Origin: an uncultured Bacteroidales bacterium
GTDB taxonomy: Bacteria > Bacteroidota > Bacteroidia > Bacteroidales > UBA932
DNA: 24,358 bases
Reading direction: 5' to 3'
Assembly: GCA_934702165.1 (NCBI GenBank)
Contig: CAKUYG010000011.1
Coordinates: 1-24,358, forward strand
Under the pieces are notes generated by a model that saw only the letters and a list, made by a program, of their open reading frames with translations, ran no database searches and was not told the origin of the DNA. The position numbers and the translations under genes are program-made. This document shows, in pieces, positions 15,358 to 22,999 of the stretch. Position 1 is the first letter of the stretch. The number at the start of each line of letters is the position of its first letter.

Positions 15358-15388
15358 CAAATTTAAAAACGATGGCTCAAAAACCCAA
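15358..15388 (-). promoter_or_regulatory. birA promoter
   Basis: On the minus strand TTG (15388-15386), 20 nt, then TAAATTTG (15365-15358) matches both elements. It overlaps the start of ftsH and lies 4 bp from the opposing ftsH -7 element. Confidence 0.6.
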
Positions 15389-17408
15389 CAATAAGCACAA
15401 CAAAGGCCAGAGAGTGATAAGGATCAACTTCTCGACCATCCTCTACGTAATTCTTCTCGCAAGCATCGGTTGGATGCTGCTCAACAACAGTTCCACCCCT
15501 GCAAGCAAAATAGAATGGGCCCAGGTCCAGGAGATGGCCCGTGAGGGTGACATCAGCGAGATTCACTTCATAAGGAACAACTTCAGGGGAGACGTGACGG
15601 TCCGTCCCGACAAGCTTGGCAAATATGCCAATCTTTTCCCGAACGGCAAACTTCCGAAAAAATCACCGCAGTTCTTCTTCCTGACATCTACCAAATTCGA
15701 CCCGGAGACCGAATTCAGCGAATTGAACGCAAGCCTGCAACCAGAAGCCAAGGTCAAGCTCTACATGGAGAACGAGACGGACATCTGGGGCGGCATCCTT
15801 GAATGGGTTCTCCCAATCGCCCTTCTTCTCCTGTTGTACGCATGGATGTTCCGCTCCATGTCAAGGCAGATGGGAGGCGGTGGCGGCGCCGGCGGCGGGA
15901 TGAATCCTTTCAATGTCGGGAAAGCTACCGGAAAACTCACAGACAAGGACAAGGTCAATGTGACGTTCAAAGACGTCGCCGGTCTGTACGGCGCCAAGGA
16001 GGAAGTCATGGAGATCGTCGATTTCCTCAAACATCCTGCAAAATACACCGCCCTCGGCGGAAAAATCCCGAAAGGAGCACTTCTTGTCGGGCCTCCGGGT
16101 ACAGGAAAGACCCTTCTGGCAAAGGCTGTAGCAGGAGAAGCAAATGTGCCGTTCTTCAGCATAAGCGGCTCCGACTTCGTTGAGATGTTCGTCGGAGTGG
16201 GAGCCAGCAGGGTGAGGGATCTCTTTGCCCAGGCAAAAGAGAAGGCCCCATGCATCGTGTTCATAGACGAGATCGACGCTGTAGGCCGTGCAAGGGGGAA
16301 GAATGTCGGATTTTCATCCAACGATGAGCGTGAAAACACTCTCAATCAGCTCCTCACGGAAATGGACGGTTTCGACACCAACAGCGGAGTCATCGTGCTC
16401 GCAGCCACCAACCGGGCGGACATTCTGGACAAGGCACTCACCAGGGCCGGGCGTTTCGACCGCCAGATCCATGTGACGCTGCCCGACCTCAATGAAAGGA
16501 AAGAGATTTTTGAAGTCCATGTCAAGAAGCTGAAACTGTCACCGGATTTCGATGTGGAAGCCATTGCGAAGCAGACTCCAGGATTCTCTGGAGCTGACAT
16601 CGCGAATATCTGCAACGAGGCCGCCCTCAACGCCGCACGCAACGGCAAAAAAGCAGTCGACAACTCTGACTTCATAGATGCCGTAGACAGGGTAGTGGGA
16701 GGAATCGAGAGAAAGAAGACCATCATGTCACCAGACGAAAAACGCCTTACCGCCTACCATGAAGCCGGACATGCTGTCGCAGGTTGGCTTCTTCCGGGGT
16801 GCGATCCTGTCCTGAAAGTCTCCATCATCCCACGTGGACAGGCACTCGGCCTCACCTGGAGCCTTCCAGATGAGAAGGTGATGATGTCCAAGACCGATAT
16901 GATGGACGAGATGTGCTGCCTGGTCGGCGGACGCGTGGCCGAGGAGATCGTAAACAACGGAGTACCTTGCACCGGAGCCCTCAACGACTTCGAGAAGATG
17001 ACCAAGATGGCTTACGCTATGGTTACCTACTATGGTATGAGCGACAAGATCGGCAACCTGTCGTTCTACGATTCAAGCGGAAGCAACGGCTATGACCTTA
17101 CCAAGCCTTACAGCGAGAAGACGGCACAGACTATCGACTCGGAAGCCAAGGCCCTCGTGGATGAGGTGACAGCCCGTACGACCAAGATTCTCAAAGACAA
17201 CTGGGACAAGCTGGAGACGCTTGCCAAGATGCTCATCGAGAAAGAGGTGATCACTGCCGACGACATCGAAAAGCTTTTCGGCCCGAAAGCCGGTACACAC
17301 GGGGAGGAACGCCTCAAGGGCGACCGCACAAATCCTGCTCCACAGGAGGGTGAAAAACCGGAAACAAGCGACACGGACAAAAAAGACGGACACGAAGACA
17401 ATGAATAA
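15372..17408 (+). CDS. ftsH: ATP-dependent zinc metalloprotease FtsH
   Basis: FtsH is a membrane-anchored AAA+ protease that degrades damaged membrane proteins and regulatory proteins. The 678-residue protein has transmembrane segments at about 19-38 and 141-160 flanking a periplasmic domain, a Gly-rich linker, Walker A GPPGTGKT (240-247), pore motif MFVG (272-275), Walker B IVFIDE (295-300), the second region of homology ending TRAGRFDRQ (357-365), zinc site HEAGH (463-467) and third ligand D539. The tail is acidic and hydrophilic. A reading from 15084 through birA is an artefact: 15372 follows the promoter. Its last 8 bases overlap cdsA. E. coli FtsH controls lipid A synthesis; the lipid genes downstream fit an envelope theme. 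Confidence 0.97.
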   Translation: MAQKPNNKHNKGQRVIRINFSTILYVILLASIGWMLLNNSSTPASKIEWAQVQEMAREGDISEIHFIRNNFRGDVTVRPDKLGKYANLFPNGKLPKKSPQFFFLTSTKFDPETEFSELNASLQPEAKVKLYMENETDIWGGILEWVLPIALLLLLYAWMFRSMSRQMGGGGGAGGGMNPFNVGKATGKLTDKDKVNVTFKDVAGLYGAKEEVMEIVDFLKHPAKYTALGGKIPKGALLVGPPGTGKTLLAKAVAGEANVPFFSISGSDFVEMFVGVGASRVRDLFAQAKEKAPCIVFIDEIDAVGRARGKNVGFSSNDERENTLNQLLTEMDGFDTNSGVIVLAATNRADILDKALTRAGRFDRQIHVTLPDLNERKEIFEVHVKKLKLSPDFDVEAIAKQTPGFSGADIANICNEAALNAARNGKKAVDNSDFIDAVDRVVGGIERKKTIMSPDEKRLTAYHEAGHAVAGWLLPGCDPVLKVSIIPRGQALGLTWSLPDEKVMMSKTDMMDEMCCLVGGRVAEEIVNNGVPCTGALNDFEKMTKMAYAMVTYYGMSDKIGNLSFYDSSGSNGYDLTKPYSEKTAQTIDSEAKALVDEVTARTTKILKDNWDKLETLAKMLIEKEVITADDIEKLFGPKAGTHGEERLKGDRTNPAPQEGEKPETSDTDKKDGHEDNE

Positions 17409-18231
17409 TCTGTTGAAGAGAACCCTTGCGGGCCTGGTATTCCTGGTCGTCATGGTTTTCGGCATGATCTGGGACAGGACACTTTTCGGTGCCCTGTTCC
17501 TCATTATTTTATACACGGCTCTCCGGGAATTCTATACGATGACCCTCGGGCAAAGGTATTACATGCAGCAGAAGATCGGCATACTGACAGCTGTGGCGGC
17601 ATTCATCCTTATAGCAGCGGCCCGGTTTTTCGGCTGGGACGCCAGGCTGTTGCTGCTGGTGCTTTTTCCATTGCTCCTGATCCCTGTATCATGCATCTTT
17701 TTCCCTGAAAGGGAAGGATTTTCTGATGTAGGACTCATCTATGCCGGTCTCGGTTATATTGCTCTGCCTGTCTGCCTGTCGCCGTTGCTTGTGATGGATG
17801 GTCTTGTATTCGACGGTTGGAGGCTTTTGCCGCTGTTCATCATCATCTGGGTGTCTGATGTAGGTGCATATTGCATCGGGTCCGTACTCGGACGGAAACC
17901 GGGAGCAAAGAAGCTCGCACCGGAGATCTCACCCAAAAAGTCATGGTGGGGATTTTGGGGAGGTCTTGTCTTCAGCGCAGCTGTCTCCATCGCCATGTGG
18001 AAGCTCGGCTGGCTGCCGTATTCATGGATACACAGTGCCATGCTCGGCATCGTAATCTGTCTGGGAGGCGTTTGCGGCGACCTGTTCGAATCCGAATGGA
18101 AGCGCAACTGCGGCGTCAAAGATTCCGGCAACTGCATCCCGGGGCATGGCGGCATGCTTGACCGTTTTGACAGCAGCCTCGTGGGGATTCCGCTTGGAGT
18201 TGTGTACCTTGCCGCATTCGGGCTTCTATGA
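17401..18231 (+). CDS. cdsA: Phosphatidate cytidylyltransferase CdsA
   Basis: CdsA makes CDP-diacylglycerol from phosphatidic acid and CTP, the precursor of all bacterial phospholipids. The 276-residue polytopic membrane protein ends with the family signature: SEWKRNCGVKD (231-241) then PGHGGMLDRFDS (247-258). The start [11 protein letters not shown] at 17401 overlaps the ftsH stop by 8 nt; the open frame extends further upstream, but only inside the ftsH tail. The gene ends with a 4-base ATGA overlap with psd, so it is coupled on both sides. Confidence 0.95.
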   Translation: MNNLLKRTLAGLVFLVVMVFGMIWDRTLFGALFLIILYTALREFYTMTLGQRYYMQQKIGILTAVAAFILIAAARFFGWDARLLLLVLFPLLLIPVSCIFFPEREGFSDVGLIYAGLGYIALPVCLSPLLVMDGLVFDGWRLLPLFIIIWVSDVGAYCIGSVLGRKPGAKKLAPEISPKKSWWGFWGGLVFSAAVSIAMWKLGWLPYSWIHSAMLGIVICLGGVCGDLFESEWKRNCGVKDSGNCIPGHGGMLDRFDSSLVGIPLGVVYLAAFGLL

Positions 18232-18911
18232 TAGACCGCAATTCCAGAGGCACCCTCGCCCTCGTTTACGCTTTCAGTGCTGCTGCCGGTGCGGCCCTAT
18301 TGCTGTTTGTACACGTCAGCTGGATTGTGTGGCCGCTGTTGGCCCTGCTGCTGTGGTTCTGCATATGGCAGACTTTCTTTTTCAGGGTTCCGGAGAGGAA
18401 ATGTGCCGGCTCCGGGAGGCTGATAAGTTCAGTGGCAGACGGCAAGGTCGTCATCATCGACAAGGTATACGAAAAAGAATACCTGAAGCGCGAATGCATC
18501 CAGGTATCAGTATACATGAACTTCTTTGACGTGCACGCCAACTTCTGGCCTGCCGACGGAGAGGTGAGCTACTACAGATACTATCCTGGAAAGCACCTGC
18601 TCGCGTTCAAGCCCAAGGCATCAGAGGAGAATGAGCACAGCTGCACCGGCCTGACGCTGCCTGGAGGGGAGAGGATCTTTTTCAAGCAGATAGCCGGCGG
18701 ATTTGCGCGCAGGATCGTATGCTACGCACATAAATGCACTTCAGTCAAGGCGGGGGAGCAGTGCGGTATCATAAAGTTCGGATCGAGGATCGATCTTTTC
18801 CTACCGCTTGACGCGGAGCTGAAAGTCGCGGTGGGGGACTATGTCCGCGCCTGCGAGACAATCATTGCAGAACTGCCCGCAGATCCATCTTCAACTGCTC
18901 CACGCCGGTAA
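18228..18911 (+). CDS. psd: Phosphatidylserine decarboxylase, short type
   Basis: The pro-enzyme cuts itself to form a pyruvoyl group and converts phosphatidylserine to phosphatidylethanolamine. The 227-residue protein is the short form, with two N-terminal hydrophobic segments (about 9-29 and 31-52), YMNFFDVHANFWPADG (96-111) and IIKFGSRIDLFLP (181-193), where cleavage between G185 and S186 would give the pyruvoyl chain. Phosphatidylserine synthase, often next to psd, is not recognisable here. The last 50 bp overlap the end of the opposite-strand HAD gene, so the tail SSTAPRR is constrained by that gene. Confidence 0.93.
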   Translation: MIDRNSRGTLALVYAFSAAAGAALLLFVHVSWIVWPLLALLLWFCIWQTFFFRVPERKCAGSGRLISSVADGKVVIIDKVYEKEYLKRECIQVSVYMNFFDVHANFWPADGEVSYYRYYPGKHLLAFKPKASEENEHSCTGLTLPGGERIFFKQIAGGFARRIVCYAHKCTSVKAGEQCGIIKFGSRIDLFLPLDAELKVAVGDYVRACETIIAELPADPSSTAPRR

Positions 18912-19470
18912 ACACAAGTCCGTGGATGCCAAGGGCCCGCGCAGCCTCGATATTCTTCGGGTTGTCATCGATAAATAGGCACTCTTCAGGCTTCAGAGCG
19001 AAACGGTCAAGAAGTATCCGGTAGATTCTTTCGTCCGGTTTGATGCAGTGTTCCTCCCCTGACAGCACATAACCGTCCAGCAGCCTGAATACCGGATAAT
19101 GCTTCGTGTCCTGGACTATGAGCGGGAAAGTCTCGGCCGACCAGTTGGAAAGGCCGAACAGTCTGTAGCCGCGCTCTTTCAGATTCCGGACAACGGATTC
19201 CATACCCGGAATCTGGCCGTTCATCATGCCGATCCATTGTCCGAAGTACATCCTGATTTCCTTCTCCCAGCCAGGATAAAGGCCTATTCTTTCGGCCACA
19301 GCGTCCTGTGACGACCTGCCGGCATCTACCGTGGCGTTCCAGTCATATGGGCAGACATTCTCCAGAAAGAATTCTGTCTTCTCCGGATCGTTGAAGTAAG
19401 AGTCATAGAGATGATGCGGGTTCCAGTCCACCAGCACCGAGCCGAAATCGAATATTATGTTGCGTATCAT
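18862..19470 (-). CDS. HAD superfamily hydrolase (YihX/glucose-1-phosphatase-like)
   Basis: The 202-residue protein has all HAD motifs: FDFGSVLVDW (7-16), with nucleophile D8 and Gly at the second Asp position as in E. coli YihX; GLSNW (106-110); Lys144 in CIKPDERIY; and FIDDNPKNIEAA (167-178). A small helical cap (about 15-90) places it in subfamily IA. Likely substrates are small phosphorylated sugars, but this cannot be read from sequence. It is translationally coupled by a 4-base ATGA overlap to the TonB-plug lipoprotein upstream, and its 3' end overlaps psd by 50 bp. Confidence 0.9.
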   Translation of the reverse strand: MIRNIIFDFGSVLVDWNPHHLYDSYFNDPEKTEFFLENVCPYDWNATVDAGRSSQDAVAERIGLYPGWEKEIRMYFGQWIGMMNGQIPGMESVVRNLKERGYRLFGLSNWSAETFPLIVQDTKHYPVFRLLDGYVLSGEEHCIKPDERIYRILLDRFALKPEECLFIDDNPKNIEAARALGIHGLVFTGVEQLKMDLRAVLQ

Positions 19471-19931
19471 TTGCTGTCCAAGGTCTTACGTGTAGTTATC
19501 AATATCACCCCATTGGCTCCGCGCACACCGTACAGCGCGGTGGTGGAGGCGTCTTTGAGGACATCGACCCTCTCCACCATGTCGGGCTGGATATGGCTGA
19601 TGTCGTCCATCTCGATACCATCCACGAGAATCAGCGGCTCATTGCTCCCCATAATGGAGTTGATCCCGCGGATCGAAATGGAAGTCCCGTTGACGACAAG
19701 CCCGGGAACACGTCCTTTGAGATACTCATATATGTCACTGTAGCCGGATCCCTGCCTGATCTCAATGCTCGAGACAGATGAGGCGGAATCACGCTTCTTG
19801 ACGCGTCCATAACCTGTGTTGACATATTCTTCACCGGGATCCGCCCCAGGAGCATAGTCAGCGGCCTTATATGAAGTGCCGCACGATATGACGGCAAAAG
19901 CCGCCGCCGCAAAAAACAAAGTCTTATTCAT
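19467..19931 (-). CDS. Small lipoprotein consisting only of a TonB-dependent receptor plug domain
   Basis: The 154-residue product begins with MNKTLFFAAAAFAVISC, a signal peptide with lipobox VISC, so C17 would be lipidated. A short linker leads into a plug domain (about 65-147): YLKGRVPGLVV (70-80), ISIRGINSI (85-93), PLILVDGI (99-106), VERVDVLKDASTTALYGVRG (119-138) and GANGVILITT (138-147). This matches the SusC-type plug, but the protein stops there with no beta-barrel. Size, start and promoter are consistent with an intact gene, not a decayed receptor. It is coupled to the HAD gene. Function is unknown; it might bind TonB or block a barrel. Confidence 0.85.
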   Translation of the reverse strand: MNKTLFFAAAAFAVISCGTSYKAADYAPGADPGEEYVNTGYGRVKKRDSASSVSSIEIRQGSGYSDIYEYLKGRVPGLVVNGTSISIRGINSIMGSNEPLILVDGIEMDDISHIQPDMVERVDVLKDASTTALYGVRGANGVILITTRKTLDSK

Positions 19932-19955
19932 CACAGATGAGTCATTAGTGTTCTT

Positions 19956-19963
19956 CAAATATA
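19956..19963 (-). promoter_or_regulatory. -7 element of the plug-HAD operon
   Basis: The minus strand reads TATATTTG, a full match, with a leader of about 20 nt to ATG 19931. No -33 TTG is at the usual distance. Confidence 0.55.
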
Positions 19964-19985
19964 CAAAACATTTTCGGATCCGGCC

Positions 19986-20015
19986 TTGTAGATTCGGGAA
20001 AATGGCGTATATTTG
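19986..20015 (+). promoter_or_regulatory. tRNA-Cys promoter
   Basis: TTG (19986-19988), 19 nt, then TATATTTG (20008-20015) places the transcription start about 6 nt before the tRNA. The -7 element sits between the arms of a 9-bp inverted repeat. Confidence 0.65.
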
Positions 20016-20026
20016 CATTCCCGAAT
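19992..20026. repeat. 9-bp inverted repeat enclosing the tRNA-Cys -7 element
   Basis: ATTCGGGAA (19992-20000) and TTCCCGAAT (20018-20026) are perfect inverted repeats 17 nt apart. The second arm ends at the base before the tRNA 5' end and should contain the transcription start. This could be an operator for a dimeric regulator; the arms also stay palindromic at DNA level. Confidence 0.5.
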
Positions 20027-20097
20027 GGTGCGTTGGCCGAGTGGTCAGGCGCAGGTCTGCAAAACCTGTCACAGTGGTTCGATTCCGCTACGCACCT
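20027..20097 (+). tRNA. tRNA-Cys (anticodon GCA)
   Basis: The acceptor stem GGTGCGT (20027-20033) pairs with ACGCACC (20090-20096). The anticodon stem CAGGT/ACCTG holds loop CTGCAAA, anticodon GCA. The T arm AGTGG-TTCGATT-CCGCT has one wobble pair. The discriminator base is T at 20097, the U73 identity element expected for tRNA-Cys. No CCA is encoded, normal for this phylum. Confidence 0.95.
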
Positions 20098-20105
20098 CAC
20101 AGTCC

Positions 20106-20141
20106 CCCCCTTTCAGATTCTCTGGAAGGGGGTTATTGTTC
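20106..20141 (+). terminator. Probable terminator after tRNA-Cys
   Basis: CCCCCTTTCAG (20106-20116) pairs with CTGGAAGGGGG (20122-20132), with one G/U pair and a 5-nt loop, followed by TTATTGTTC. The stem is strong but the U-tract is interrupted. Confidence 0.6.
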
Positions 20142-20204
20142 TTGAATTGGGTCAATTTGCTTACCATAGAGGTATCGGGTTTTATTTTTTCAAAAAATAT
20201 GAAC

Positions 20205-20212
20205 TATCTTTG
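20205..20212 (+). promoter_or_regulatory. -7 element for CDP-alcohol transferase-cls
   Basis: TATCTTTG is a full match. Its expected start near 20217 is only a few bases before an in-frame TTG at 20223, which favours ATG 20241 as the start (leader about 23 nt). Confidence 0.5.
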
Positions 20213-20240
20213 AAAAATCATTTTGACACGACACTACAAT

Positions 20241-20936
20241 ATGGAAACGAAACAAGCTACAAGAATTCAGACTTCTCTGCTCAACGGGGTGGAGAAAAAA
20301 GCCCTTGTATGGCTGGCTGAAAGGCAGCCTAAATGGATGACATCGGACATCTTGACGGGCATCGGTTTCATCGGGGCTCTGATTATTGCCGCAGGCTTCA
20401 TACTTACAAAGAAGAACATCGATTTCCTCTGGATCTCCTCTTTCGGCCTGCTTGTCAACTGGTACGGAGACTCTCTTGACGGGACCCTGGCAAGGGTCCG
20501 CAAGAAGCAGCGTCCGATTTACGGGTACTACCTCGATCACACCGTGGACTGCATCAACGAAAGCGTGATGTTCATCGGCGCCGGACTTTCCGGACTTATG
20601 GTCAACCCGTCTCTCGCCCTGGCAGTTCTGGTGCTGTATCTCCTTATGACCATTAATGTCAGCGTCAACGCCCATCTCAAAAGCGAATTCCGCCTCACAT
20701 ACGCAAAGTTGGGACCTACTGAATTCAGGGTCATCATGATCATTGTCAACACTCTTTTCATTTTCATCAAGCCACTTTCAGAATTCCGCAGGGAATACCA
20801 CCTGTTCGGCTATGATTTCGGGATGAAAGCCCTGGACTTCGTGGCCGTCGGCATGATTGTGATCCTGGCCGTGATGTATCTGGTGACCATATTCACCGAT
20901 GCAGCCAAATACTCGAAGATGGATCCAAAGAAATAA
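20241..20936 (+). CDS. CDP-alcohol phosphatidyltransferase family protein
   Basis: The family transfers a phosphatidyl group from a CDP-linked donor to an alcohol within the membrane. The 231-residue protein has the signature D77-S-L-D80-G81-T-L-A84-R85 ... G95 ... D99 ... D103, with nine residues instead of the usual eight before the glycine. About five hydrophobic segments follow or surround it. The acceptor (glycerol phosphate, serine, inositol phosphate or another) cannot be read off, and it does not look like standard PgsA or PssA. It lies 12 nt before cardiolipin synthase, and CDP-diacylglycerol would come from CdsA encoded about 2 kb upstream. Confidence 0.85.
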   Translation: METKQATRIQTSLLNGVEKKALVWLAERQPKWMTSDILTGIGFIGALIIAAGFILTKKNIDFLWISSFGLLVNWYGDSLDGTLARVRKKQRPIYGYYLDHTVDCINESVMFIGAGLSGLMVNPSLALAVLVLYLLMTINVSVNAHLKSEFRLTYAKLGPTEFRVIMIIVNTLFIFIKPLSEFRREYHLFGYDFGMKALDFVAVGMIVILAVMYLVTIFTDAAKYSKMDPKK

Positions 20937-20948
20937 CAGCGCTGACGG

Positions 20949-22355
20949 ATGAGCCCCTGGTGGAGTCTGATCTTCTTTCTGGTGCTTCTCAGCATCATCG
21001 TGATGATGATCTCCGAGAACCGCCACCCTCTGCGGACCATAGCCTGGATAATGGTTCTTGTGTTCCTGCCGGGTATCGGGCTCGTCCTTTATCTTATTTT
21101 CGGCCGTGACAACCGCAACCGCCGGCTCGTGAGCGATGCCGACCTGCGGCGTTTCAAGGCCAACACGTCCAGACTCTACGCGCTTCAGATTTGCAGCCGC
21201 CCGGAACCCTCCGAAAAGGATCTCATCAACCTCTTATGGGGCTGCAACCTCGCCTTCCCGCTCACAGGGAACGATCTGAAAGTCTACACTAATTTCGACA
21301 CAATGTACGCCGATCTCTTGACGGACATGCGCAACGCCAAAAGCCATATACACTTCGAGTTTTTCAAATTTGAAGACGATCCGGTGGGGGAACTGGCGGC
21401 ACGCATCCTGATAGACAAGGCCAAAGCCGGTCTGGAAGTGCGTGTGCAATACGATGACGCCGCCAACCTTCAGCGCAAAGCTTTCTTCAGGCGGCTCAGG
21501 GAAGAGGGTGTCATGGTGCAGCCATTCCTGAAAGTCCCCATCCCGTTCATATCCAGCAGCACCAACTACCGCAACCACCGCAAGGTCGCTGTAATAGACG
21601 GCACAATAGGATACATCGGGGGCATGAACATAGCGCAGCGGTACTCCACCGGCATCCGCGGAGGTCTGTGGCGCGACACCCACATCCGTGTCACAGGCCC
21701 GGCCGTCTCAGAGATGCAGACCAGTTTCCTCGTGGACTGGCAGTTTTCATCCAAAAAGCCGCTGTTCTCCGAAAAATACTACCCGCAGGCTCCCGTGGAC
21801 GGCAATATCCTCATGCAGGTGGCAACATCGGGCCCGATGGACGAATGGAGAGTCATAATGCAGGGCATCGTGCAGATGATAGCGCAGAGCCGGGAATATG
21901 TCTACATCCAGTCGCCATACCTCATACCCACCGAACCGGTTCTGCTGGCATTGCGCAACGCCGCCCTCTCCGGAGTTGACGTCCGGATCATGATCCCTTA
22001 CAGTGGAGACCGTGGTATCATCGTGCCGCTCGCCACCAGGTCCTACGTCAAAGACGTCGTCACAGCAGGGGTCAAGGTCGATTTCTATGAGAACGGGTAC
22101 CTGCACTCCAAGACCATAGTCTCGGACGACCGCGTGGTCACCATAGGTTCCACCAACATGGATGTACGCAGCTACGAGCAGGATTTCGAGATCAACGGAT
22201 TCATCTACGACCGCGAGTTCGCCAAGAAGATGAAAAAAATCTTCCTCGAAGATGAAAAACACACATGGAGGGTCGATCCGGAAAAATGGGCCGACAGGCC
22301 ATGGCCGGTACGCTTCAGAGAATCACTCTCAAGGCTGATGTCCCCGCTCCTATAA
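20949..22355 (+). CDS. cls: Cardiolipin synthase (phospholipase D family)
   Basis: Cls joins two phosphatidyl groups through glycerol to form cardiolipin. The 468-residue protein has two N-terminal membrane segments (about 5-22 and 29-52), a spacer, and two HKD motifs: NHRKVAVIDG (H210, K212, D217) and LHSKTIVSDD (H386, K388, D393), each followed by the family GSxN/GG-type sequence. Length and order are standard. It shares a transcript with the CDP-alcohol transferase, and its last 6 bp overlap the end of the opposite-strand arginase-like gene. Confidence 0.95.
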   Translation: MSPWWSLIFFLVLLSIIVMMISENRHPLRTIAWIMVLVFLPGIGLVLYLIFGRDNRNRRLVSDADLRRFKANTSRLYALQICSRPEPSEKDLINLLWGCNLAFPLTGNDLKVYTNFDTMYADLLTDMRNAKSHIHFEFFKFEDDPVGELAARILIDKAKAGLEVRVQYDDAANLQRKAFFRRLREEGVMVQPFLKVPIPFISSSTNYRNHRKVAVIDGTIGYIGGMNIAQRYSTGIRGGLWRDTHIRVTGPAVSEMQTSFLVDWQFSSKKPLFSEKYYPQAPVDGNILMQVATSGPMDEWRVIMQGIVQMIAQSREYVYIQSPYLIPTEPVLLALRNAALSGVDVRIMIPYSGDRGIIVPLATRSYVKDVVTAGVKVDFYENGYLHSKTIVSDDRVVTIGSTNMDVRSYEQDFEINGFIYDREFAKKMKKIFLEDEKHTWRVDPEKWADRPWPVRFRESLSRLMSPLL

Positions 22356-22943
22356 AGGGAGGAAAAAGTCTTCCACGGCTTTGTATGCCCTGGAATTCAA
22401 GAAGATGTCCTCTTCCGTGGCGCCCCGGGACATGGTCAGTCCTCCGCACAGGTCAGCCCCCAATATTTCCCGTCCGGCGCAAATCGATCCGAGCGAAGAA
22501 AGAAGTTCCCCCAGGCTCATCTCCCCCTGATCCCAATCCGTATGCATGTATTCTTCAGAAAGGATATCAAGATCCACGGACATGTATATCGGGAGACCGC
22601 TTGACGGGACTTGGCGCATCGACTCCATTGATGATATATGATATGATGCCTTGAGCATAGGAAGACGACGCGCATGCAAAACCCATGAACCGCAGCTCAG
22701 AAGAGCGCCGCCGAATGCGGCAGGCTGATCATCTGGGTGATGGTCGTACAACAGGAGTTCAAAAGGAACTGTGATCCTCTCCAGATAAAACAGACTCACA
22801 TAGTGGTAGTCACCTATACCAAGAAGATGCAGGGCCCTCAGAGGAACGCAGGCGAGTGCGGCCCTTATCTGCCCGGCACTTTCGGCCGAACAGTAACAAC
22901 AAGTGCCCTCAAGTGACGAAAAATCAGTTTTTACAGTATCCAC
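22350..22943 (-). CDS. Compact arginase/agmatinase-fold protein
   Basis: Ureohydrolase-family enzymes hydrolyse guanidino or related C-N bonds at a di-manganese centre. Here the motifs are GIGDYHYVS (42-50, H47, in place of GGDHS), YDHHPDDQ (66-73; D67, H69, D71, in place of DAHxD) and SVDLDIL (122-128; D124, D126), so the usual metal ligands all appear present. At 197 residues it is about two-thirds of the usual 290-310 and starts close to the GDYH motif, missing the N-terminal part of the fold. The start codon is GTG; the next Met is residue 96. The substrate is unknown; arginine breakdown should not be assumed. Confidence 0.75.
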   Translation of the reverse strand: MDTVKTDFSSLEGTCCYCSAESAGQIRAALACVPLRALHLLGIGDYHYVSLFYLERITVPFELLLYDHHPDDQPAAFGGALLSCGSWVLHARRLPMLKASYHISSMESMRQVPSSGLPIYMSVDLDILSEEYMHTDWDQGEMSLGELLSSLGSICAGREILGADLCGGLTMSRGATEEDIFLNSRAYKAVEDFFLPL

Positions 22944-22968
22944 AGTTACAAATTTCTTAATTTTTTCC

Positions 22969-22976
22969 TATATTTG
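22969..22976 (+). promoter_or_regulatory. -7 element for the 154-residue gene and gcvT
   Basis: TATATTTG is a full match in an AT-rich gap, giving a leader of about 18 nt to ATG 23000. No -33 TTG is at the standard distance. Confidence 0.5.
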
Positions 22977-22999
22977 TTAAAATAATCCTATTTGTTTAA

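Noticed and set aside
15084..15371. 96-codon N-terminal extension of ftsH
   Set aside because: It runs antisense through birA and across the ftsH promoter. FtsH family proteins start at the short hydrophilic stretch encoded from 15372.
19932..20072. 47-codon N-terminal extension of the plug lipoprotein
   Set aside because: It crosses tRNA-Cys and the promoter and would bury the signal peptide internally.
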